Positions 58,801 to 64,000 of a DNA stretch of 64,000 nt are shown here, piece after piece. The number at the start of each line of letters is the position of its first letter. Positions within the stretch are counted from its first letter, which is position 1. A program made the translations under genes and the position numbers. This DNA is from Aplectana chamaeleonis (Eukaryota; Nematoda; Chromadorea; Rhabditida; Cosmocercidae). The DNA lies in assembly GCA_029168955.1 (NCBI GenBank), contig JAPDOI010000063.1:1922001-1986000 (forward strand), given 5' to 3'. The notes beneath the pieces were generated by a model, which made no database searches, was not told the DNA's origin, and worked only from the letters and a program-made list of their open reading frames with translations.

Positions 58801-59672
58801 ATCACGTGATATGACACAACATAGGATAACATGAATAACAGCATCAAAATAGCATGACACAACAAAACATGAGATTACACATCACAGTGTGTATTACATT
58901 ACATAGCATCACACGCATTAGTGAAACGTTAGCATAAAATTCATATAAAATTATTGCAGAAGTTCCATTGAAGGACGAGGTCGCCGTTAAGAAGTATAAC
59001 GCTTGGGCTGCCAGAAAAGGTATCCATTCTCTATGTTATATTGGGATAGGGGCTCTCCACACTGAGGGAGGAGTTGTCCTGTTTTTGCAGTTCAACACGT
59101 CACTCATTTCAAGCGAAGTGATCCCGAGTGGAATTGAAGCCGCGAAAAGCGAGATAGCTCCTCCCTCAATGTGTAGAGAGCGTCTATCCCTGTTGTGTTA
59201 CCATCTAGAACCGCTTTATGTGATGACATGCTATGTCACACTATGATTCTTGCACCGTGTTCGTGCTGCGTTGTAGCAGAGTCCGCTTTTATCTTATGTC
59301 GTGTCATTTTGTGTTATGCTCTGAAATGTCACACCGTGTTATGTGAAGTTGTGATGGCAAGGTATGGCCTGTCTCATATCGTTAGGAAGCCGCAGCGCAG
59401 CCAACGCTATTTTGTGTTGTTCTGTGTGATGCTATGTTATGTTAATTTACGTTATGTTATGCTATACATACTATGTTGCGTTACGTTATGCGCTGTGTTA
59501 CATCTATTTATGTTGTCGCATTTATGTGTGGGATACCATGATATTTTCAGGACAGAGTAAGGAGTCAGCCCAGGAGGAGTATGTTCGTTTCGCTGAGGAA
59601 ATGATTCGACGCTATCATCGACATATTCATCGATGCAAGTGGAACAGTGAAGTGTGGACAGTTGATTATTGA
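49828..59672 (+). CDS. acyl-CoA-binding protein (ACBP domain)
   Basis: Four exons (49828-49851, 50004-50145, 58960-59019, 59551-59672) join with perfect phase into 115 codons plus TGA. Family knowledge: ACBPs bind medium- to long-chain acyl-CoA esters in the cytosol as a four-helix bundle and buffer or deliver them to lipid metabolism. Seen here: FDIAAEEMRRLKSDPTDEEK, LVLYGLYKQSIHGDI, KKYNAWAARKGQSKESAQEE, then YVRFAEEMIRRY. These match the helix 1, LYGLYKQ, K-x-x-AW-x-x-KG and Y-x-x-x-x-E blocks of the family. The usual TERPG-like turn is replaced by a longer PDEDVYEVPLKDEVA segment. The usual C-terminus after the last Tyr is extended by about 18 residues (HRHIHRCKWNSEVWTVDY). Intron 2 is 8.8 kb and packed with fold-back elements. 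No clear AATAAA follows. The gene converges on the receptor gene 377 bp away. I am sure of the family, not of which paralogue. Confidence 0.9.
50004..50145 (+). CDS. ACBP gene, exon 2 (helices 1-2)
   Basis: Acceptor GTTTTTTAG, donor TACG/GTGAGT, 142 nt, phase 0 to 1. It carries FDIAAEEMRRLKSDPTDEEK and LVLYGLYKQS, including the Tyr and Lys that contact acyl-CoA in characterised family members. Confidence 0.92.
50166..50232. repeat. (CATAA)n-like microsatellite at the 5' end of ACBP intron 2
   Basis: CATAACATAACATAGCATAA-type sequence begins about 20 bp after the exon 2 donor. The same word family reappears at the other end of the intron (58441-58950). Confidence 0.9.
50233..50464. mobile_element. 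fold-back MITE with ACAGTTCAACTCCGCATTGC ends
   Basis: Nearly complete 232-bp palindrome. Arms start ACAGTTCAACTCCGCATTGC and include GACAGGGATGTGGGATCACC. The centre is a short GGTGGGATCACC loop. The arms are almost identical, so the insertion is recent or the hairpin is maintained. Confidence 0.88.
50595..50725. mobile_element. fold-back element with GAGAGATCGCCGCGTCGAAC arms
   Basis: Arms of about 50 bp (GAGAGATCGCCGCGTCGAAC, GCACGCACGCAAGCGAGGAG) mirror each other around a TGATCCTATCA loop. It may be part of a longer element from about 50540 to 50775. Confidence 0.8.
50779..50979. mobile_element. fold-back MITE with TTAGGTTGGGGTTAGGC ends, copy 2
   Basis: Same family as 43912-44191: GGCATGCACGTACGCGGCGG on the left, mirrored by GCGTACGTGCATGTCGCC on the right. 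It is about 80 bp shorter in the centre. Confidence 0.82.
50980..52534. other. intronic stretch, no gene
   Basis: Within ACBP intron 2. GGACCGCGTGTCCACACGGC-like words recur at about 51070, 51112 and 52170, indicating an old repeat. A CATCTACC/GGTAGATG palindrome lies near 52316-52340. No exon seen. Confidence 0.5.
53818..54262. mobile_element. fold-back element with AATTTCTGGAAATTTAGCTT ends
   Basis: The arms AATTTCTGGAAATTTAGCTT, CTGGCAAAAGTAACGATTTG and TTTAAAAATATCTTGAAAT are mirrored at 54175-54262. An inner pair, CAAGCTTCTCCGTTAAACTT and its complement, lies at 53918 and 54047. Diverged pieces of the same element recur at about 54715-54915. Confidence 0.78.
54928..55011. repeat. short hairpin repeat
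   Basis: TTATTACATCAACCCTTTTA and its complement are separated by about 35 bp. It is a compact palindrome, possibly a solo MITE. Confidence 0.7.
55766..56200 (+). CDS. unrecognised 144-codon open frame nested in ACBP intron 2
   Basis: The frame starts MQNITIMRVLAWCILFEITN, which resembles a signal peptide. It continues for 144 codons with six cysteines after the leader and no known motif. It sits between the arms of the 5-kb inverted repeat, so it could be cargo of that element, a nested gene, or chance. No splice sites, promoter or family were identified. Confidence 0.2.
   Translation: MQNITIMRVLAWCILFEITNFVYSSRVFSDPEPFSDEVYECSTFFRIVSKFYMCSIQGPRRPATEPPAGVILVNPKFNAKLGRMFPLTPFTLRMHRYDESMNEATCWRALGVLLFFSAPCICTMSLPQDEKGRQVVLRMIIETR
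57705..58460. mobile_element. nested fold-back elements (outer and inner)
   Basis: Outer arms at about 57705-57800 (TGCCCCCGCTAAGTTTTGTA, ATGCATGTAACTTTCTTGAA) are mirrored at 58355-58460. Inside them a second palindrome, 57911-58256, has ends CGTCGCGCGCGGCGAAGTGC and arms of about 150 bp. The inner element appears to have inserted into the loop of the outer one. Confidence 0.8.
58441..58955 (+). repeat. ATAACAT repeat upstream of ACBP exon 3
   Basis: Degenerate ACATAACAT/ATAACAGC words on the plus strand, interrupted by the MITE at 58528-58753, run up to the exon 3 acceptor. Confidence 0.8.
58528..58753. mobile_element. TA-flanked hairpin MITE, copy 4
   Basis: A 226-bp member of the family at 2569, 13558 and 38809. 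It starts CTGAGGCGATTCTCGGCC, ends GAGTCGCCTGAG, and has TA on each side (58526-58527 and 58754-58755). Confidence 0.85.
58960..59019 (+). CDS. ACBP gene, exon 3 (60-nt exon, helix 3)
   Basis: Acceptor TTATTGCAG, donor AAAG/GTATCC, 60 nt, phase 1 to 1. It encodes VPLKDEVAVKKYNAWAARKG. The length is a multiple of three, so skipping it would keep frame but remove the K-x-x-AW block. Complementary ATAAC/GTTAT-rich repeats flank it. Confidence 0.9.
59043..59190. mobile_element. GAGGGAGGAGTTGT fold-back MITE, copy 2
   Basis: GGGATAGGGGCTCTCCACAC TGAGGGAGGAGTTGTCC is mirrored at the right end (CTCCTCCCTCAATGTGTAGA...TATCCC). It lies 23 bp after the exon 3 donor. Frames across it are shadows. Confidence 0.82.
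59215..59545 (-). repeat. ATAACAT repeat downstream of ACBP exon 3, opposite orientation
   Basis: The plus strand reads TATGTTATGTTAATTTACGT, GTGTTATG and similar, the reverse complement of the words in 58441-58955. It fills most of ACBP intron 3. Confidence 0.8.
59551..59672 (+). CDS. ACBP gene, exon 4 (helix 4 and tail)
   Basis: Acceptor ATATTTTCAG, phase 1, 122 nt ending in TGA. It encodes GQSKESAQEEYVRFAEEMIR then RYHRHIHRCKWNSEVWTVDY. Confidence 0.9.
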
Positions 59673-60049
59673 TTTTTTATTTGATGTACAATATTTGACG
59701 GTTTTTACGCCTATACTTCACGATACATCATGCAATATAACATAATCGCGAACATCCTTTCCACTTTGCTCATGCAAACCTTATCCTTAATCCTTCAAAT
59801 TCCTGAAAAAATGCAAAAATTAAAGCGCCATCTGTATCGCTACGTCCACATGAAATAATACGAAGTGAATGTTGTATTTACAAGCAGACATATGTACAGA
59901 AGCTACACGGCCTGAGCAGAAAATCCAACAATTTTTCTTTGGCTCCATCCTTAGAGTCAGTGAGATCACACCACGATTGGATATCCTGCTGACCTTGAGA
60001 CTTTATCCATATGATGCTATGTTCGGGTACACTATTCGCCGAATGTGAT
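59673..60049. other. convergent intergenic gap
   Basis: 377 bp between two stop codons of converging genes. It must hold both 3' UTRs. No canonical AATAAA is seen for either strand. Confidence 0.5.
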
Positions 60050-60256
60050 TCAGGTGGTGTTCCAGGACTCCTTCAACGTCTCAAAGTAGAAATCCCGCTG
60101 AAAGTCTATGCTGAACGAGAGCGGACGTCCGTCGGCAGAACGGACGGCATCGGTTGTCTTCACGTAGGTGGACCCGATTTGGCGAGGCCGGCAGCAGCAA
60201 AACAGCTCACGAAGTGGTTCCTTGTAACTAGCGATTACAAGAATAGAGCACAATAT
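60050..60256 (-). CDS. SRA/SRAB receptor, last exon
   Basis: Acceptor GTGTTTCAG, 68 codons and TGA. ILCSILVIASYKEPLRELFC, a CCC cluster (possible palmitoylation), and the tail DFQRDFYFETLKESWNTT. Confidence 0.88.
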   Translation of the reverse strand: MLCSILVIASYKEPLRELFCCCRPRQIGSTYVKTTDAVRSADGRPLSFSIDFQRDFYFETLKESWNTT

Positions 60257-63200
60257 CTGAAACACGCTTCGTAACAATGAAAAAGAGATTCGCAACACAA
60301 CAATTTGAGCGAGCCGTACCCAGCATGTTCATATGCTTACCTCGATGCTGACTGTGATATTGAGAAGAGTGGTCAGCACAAGATGGGTAGCGTCCGAAAC
60401 ATTATTGATGTGTGAGAATAGACCAAATAATACTGTTTCACCCAGATAAAAGCAAGTATAGATGACAACGAGAGTCTTTAACAGCCTGGCTGCTCTCAAG
60501 TTTTCTATAGACTGGTAGCGGACCTGAAAGAGTGAAAAGTCACGCAATTTGGTGAGACGTGCTTGTGGTGACTGGTATAGAGCGCGAACAATGGTGAACC
60601 CACCGAAACAGAAGTGTACTTCCTTTGATGGTACTCGAGAAGTTTTTCTGATAATCGAGGCAGGATGACAAAGCCCTGGAATTTGCTTCTTCCTGAATAA
60701 TTTTCGTTCGACTCTTTTAGAGAATCCGCAAAAGGTAGAATTTTCTGCGAGCATTGAGGCAAAGGACGCCAAGTCGACAGAGCCTACGCACACCGATCAG
60801 TATTCGTATTGTGGTCGTACATGCGGCTGCCATACTCACCCCGTGCCGTTCAACATCAGCGCAGCTGAGCGGTAGTTCTCTGTCCAAGCAGTATCCTTTA
60901 GACGTCAGATGTAATCGAAATCCCTGAAGCCATCAGGTGGGCTAAAAAGCACTGCCCTAAACGCAGACGTCCGAGGGAAGGACAGTTGCCATGTGATAGT
61001 TGCTCCTACGTCGTTTTTACGGCGCATGAGAGAAGTCTCGCTGGAAAAAACGAAGACGCACAGCGGTCCGGGGGCGTCTTTTAGATTCCAGACCGTTATA
61101 AACTGCTAAGGAATCCTTCCTCCACTGACAGGCCTGTCGACCTACGAGAGAGGCCAAACGCATATGCGTATGATGTTCTGTTATGATACAGACGAGATTA
61201 GCGTCAATGATCCTCGGGCTACGAGTCTATTCAGTCATATCGACAGCCCGAGCATGTTGTGTTGTATTCGAAGTGGAGTTGCAGAAACCAAGGATGGGGA
61301 ACTCGATTGATGTGTATTTGTGGCGAGAAATGTCGGCACAGACGCCAGTGCCAAGTGCCTCAGTGTGTGCTTAAATGCCCTTCAAAGGCGGTGTAGGAGT
61401 ATAGTGTGCAAAGCACTGTTGCAGATATATCCAAAATGGGATGCGTGATATATGTTACCCAAAGAACGGCCGGCCCATGCTCCACGACAGATACTGGCGG
61501 CGTGATAGTACCGCTGAACGTACAGTTTACTGCAGTGTTGCTTGCGGTTGCGGTCTACCCAGTGAAACTCCGGTGGAAGACAGAAATTGTTTAACTATGA
61601 GTGGACTGTTCGAAACTCGCGAGACTAATGAACGTTCCAAGCAATGAAGACGTGCATAGCCCTGCTACGTCCTGACCACGCAAGACTTTCGGTTCTATCG
61701 CTCTTGCAAGTTTGCCGTAGTCTAGACATCAATAAATACGACGAAACTTCAATACAAAGCAAGCGAGTGCTTACCGCAGCCGATGCGATGCAAATGGCGG
61801 TGAACACTACTGTAGTAGTTAAAGAACTGATGGAGCCGGAATGCTTCAGATAGACCAGCCCACTGGTTAGGCAGACCTGAAATAAATATATTCTGCAAGT
61901 GTGCCAACTGTAGGGCGCTTCAGGAGGAGAACCAACCTGGATGACAATTAAACCAATGGCGACCCAAGGCACTTGGCCGTCTTTGGTCTCATAGCGAGCT
62001 GGGCAAAGAGTGGCTAGAATTCTATCGACAATTAAGTTCGGAAAATTGAAAACTCCGCCAACCATTCCTGCAACACAACATCAGGCTCCGTCCATAGCAA
62101 ACGACCAGCGGCAGAACGTCAAGCCACCGAAGCGTCGTGCGCCAGCGCTAAAACGCTGGCGCATGCAAATCTGACATAATTTCTCGGTTTTGAGATCATA
62201 ATCCATTGCACTCTCGGGAGTCTTCTCGCGCGACATGACCATCACTCTCTACCTTGGTTGGGAGATTAACACCCAGAAACCTATCGCTGCTTTTGAAGTA
62301 GTCTGCATAGTTGAAGTGACTGGCGGCTTCAGACTGCGAACGTGGTGTGAAGGGGCCTGCATAGGTGCGGCGACCGGTGGACTTGCGCCTACCGAAAGTT
62401 GTCGAAAATGTTTCCGAACGTTATTGCCATGGGATTGCTCGCCACTCGCTAGTCTTACCAGGGAACCTTCACGTTTTCAATACGACAACCGTCCGTTTCA
62501 GACGACGCCGTGTTCATCGTGATCGATATTGCATTCTCTCAATTCTGGAAGCTGCGGGCGACGCTTAAACTTCAACTCTGGGAGCCGATCAGTTCCGGCT
62601 CAAGAACTCAGCGCCGCAACAAAAACGTTTCCAGTCATCAAAGCAGGCTCTGAAGCCGGACAGTGGTAGCGTCTTTGATTTTCCTTACCTCTGTACCACT
62701 CAGATACAGGGTGGGACGCAGCGAATTCAGCTCCGTATACTCTCTCAAAGAAAACTACCACAGGTCACGTCAACAGGGTTAAAAACTTATTTTGGTATCA
62801 GGTCCATTAAGAGAATTCTGCGAGATTGTAGCGTTTTTTTTTATCTAAAAAGGAACATGCGTTGTGTTGTTAGTACACCTGAGCCGTTTTGGTACGTTTG
62901 AATACAAACTGGTATGCTGTTTGTATCCATAAATTGTATTCTTCTCGTGAACGTTCTGGTCATTAGAATAGTATCAGAATATCTGAGACCTACCAAGATC
63001 GAGTACGATGTCCATCACTTGAACTGACAAAGAGCTGTTAGCCATAGCAATGTAGACGATATCTTGCAGACTGTACATTGAGCTGCCAATAATTGACGGA
63101 ACGGGTAGGAAGAGTATTAGTAGCGTCAAGTTTGTGTTGTAAACCTGAATGGAGCGAAGTGTGCATAGAGTGCACGTAATAATTTTAACATGATGAATGG

Positions 63201-63932
63201 ACGGGGCTGCGACGGTAGATCACCGCGCGTGTGCTCCAAAACTCATTGGCCTTTGTTACCTCCAACACCACACGGCCAGCCGCCTGGTCCATGCGTCAGA
63301 CTAAGTCGAAAACGGAAACCATATGTAGCTCTCAACCTAACACTCCTATTGAACTGCATAATCGTCAATTAGTGCGCAAGTTATGTTGACTGCACTGTCC
63401 ACGCCACAGCTCACTTCACGCGATTTGTTTTAAATGCTTACAAGTGAATCTATTTTCGCGTGGTCCGTAGTGAGCGAAATGTGATAGTTTGCAAGTGTGC
63501 GCTTGCAATCAGGAGTGCAAGCTGTGGTAGACTCGAGGCTGAACCTACATTTCAAAAAGTTCGGCAGATAGACTTTAAAACCTGAAAGTAATTTTCTTCG
63601 CCCGAATCTCGTCCAGGGTGGTTATTTGGGGTCCTGAATACGAATAGGATGTTTGTTTTCTCGTACGACTGCGGTAGATAACGGTAGAAAAATGGCTTTA
63701 TACCCATCGTGATACACAGCTGTGCAAAAACCGGAAACAAGCATCATGTTTGTGTTCAGCACCTTTGCGTTAGCTCCTCTAGACAATATATGGTTGGAAA
63801 AGAAGAAAATAATTTTTTTCGGGGTCCACTTACCATTTTGAGCTTGTAAATTTCTGGTATATAGGTTTTGACCTCGCAAGCAGGGTCAAGCAACCCGTTG
63901 CACAAAATGCGTTCGTTGTTGCGACCCCCCAT
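60050..63932 (-). CDS. serpentine chemoreceptor, SRA/SRAB class
   Basis: Eight minus-strand exons (63834-63932, 63642-63719, 62994-63144, 61937-62067, 61775-61876, 60670-60744, 60341-60523, 60050-60256) join in phase to about 341 codons, the normal size for this family. Seen: a short extracellular N-terminus with two Cys; TM-like LTLLILFLPVPSIIGSS; NFPNLIVDRILATL after TM3; LTTTVVFTAICIASAA; the third-loop motif VRYQSIENLRAARLLKTLVV; a last TM starting ILCSILVIASY; and the tail FYFETLKESWN. R-Y-Q-x-x-E-N and the YF-x-x-L-x-x-SW tail are typical of nematode sra/srab receptors, 7TM proteins in chemosensory neurons. The exon at 63642-63719 and the weak donor (GT-CATC) of 60670-60744 are less sure. 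TM1 is not clearly hydrophobic, so a 5' exon may be misplaced or the gene may be decaying. The start is the first Met after an in-frame stop. Confidence 0.8.
60341..60523 (-). CDS. SRA/SRAB receptor, exon 7 (RYQ motif and TM)
   Basis: Acceptor CTCTTTCAG, donor GAG/GTAAGC, 61 codons, phase 0-0. VRYQSIENLRAARLLKTLVV, then a TM segment and THLVLTTLLNITVSIE. Confidence 0.9.
60670..60744 (-). CDS. SRA/SRAB receptor, exon 6 (third intracellular loop)
   Basis: Acceptor CTCGCAG, 25 codons, phase 0-0. KILPFADSLKESNENYSGRS then KFQGF fits the loop that precedes RYQ-x-x-EN. The donor GTCATC is weak. Confidence 0.6.
61775..61876 (-). CDS. SRA/SRAB receptor, exon 5 (TM segment)
   Basis: 34 codons, phase 0-0, donor GCG/GTAAGC. 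VCLTSGLVYLKHSGSISSLT then TTVVFTAICIASAA. Confidence 0.82.
61937..62067 (-). CDS. SRA/SRAB receptor, exon 4
   Basis: Acceptor GTGTTGCAG, donor CAG/GTTGGT, 131 nt, phase 1 to 0. It contains FNFPNLIVDRILATLCPARY followed by a TM segment VPWVAIGLIVIQ. Confidence 0.85.
62994..63144 (-). CDS. SRA/SRAB receptor, exon 3 (TM segment)
   Basis: Acceptor CATTCAG, donor CTTG/GTAGGT, 151 nt, phase 0 to 1. VYNTNLTLLILFLPVPSIIG then SSMYSLQDIVYIAMANSSLS. Confidence 0.8.
63642..63719 (-). CDS. SRA/SRAB receptor, tentative exon 2
   Basis: Acceptor GGTTTTTGCACAG, donor TTC/GTATTC, 26 codons (LCITMGIKPFFYRYLPQSYE KTNILF), phase 0-0. Chosen because it is the only phase-compatible exon here. It is not strongly hydrophobic. 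Confidence 0.45.
63834..63932 (-). CDS. SRA/SRAB receptor, exon 1
   Basis: ATG then 33 codons (ILCNGLLDPACEVKTYIPEI in the middle), donor AAAATG/GTAAGT, phase 0. An in-frame TAG lies about 30 nt upstream of the ATG. Confidence 0.6.
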
Positions 63933-64000
63933 TCGTGGTGAAGCTCTGCGGCCCCATCCCTAATTATAGCCCTACTGAATTCAAGGTAGACTCGCCCACT

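Overview
The window is eukaryotic and almost certainly from a clade V (rhabditid or strongylid-like) nematode. The evidence is small exons separated by large introns with GT...TTTCAG junctions, a nematode-type SRA/SRAB chemoreceptor, an RTE-type LINE tail, a mariner relic, and an acceptor placed directly before an ATG as in trans-spliced genes. I cannot name the species.

Layout. (1) 1-20740 contains no exon I can support. It holds a 314-bp tandem unit with a strand switch and a tRNA-like core (1-711), several MITEs, a 1.2-kb polypyrimidine tract and several degenerate tandem arrays. It is probably a giant intron of the next gene, because the first visible exon of that gene starts in the middle of a zinc finger. 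(2) 20741-41359 (+) is a 15-exon C2H2 zinc-finger gene, best matched to the MEP-1 family, followed by a 3' UTR to about 42595. Nearly every long intron is filled with its own degenerate tandem-repeat family. (3) 42600-49800 is intergenic, a stack of nested transposon relics: a mariner end and transposase piece, an RTE LINE tail, hAT-like MITEs and fold-back elements. (4) 49828-59672 (+) is a four-exon acyl-CoA-binding protein gene of 115 codons with an 8.8-kb third-position intron packed with fold-back elements. (5) 60050-63932 (-) is an eight-exon serpentine receptor gene (SRA/SRAB type), convergent with the acyl-CoA-binding protein gene.

The three genes are unrelated in function: a chromatin or germline-repression zinc-finger protein, a lipid-carrier protein and a chemoreceptor. 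I see no operon. The striking content is the repeat landscape: intron-specific minisatellites, higher-order repeats, MITE families shared between loci, and complementary repeats flanking one tiny exon.

Exon coordinates were read by hand from splice signals and reading-frame continuity. Repeat boundaries are approximate unless target-site duplications are stated.
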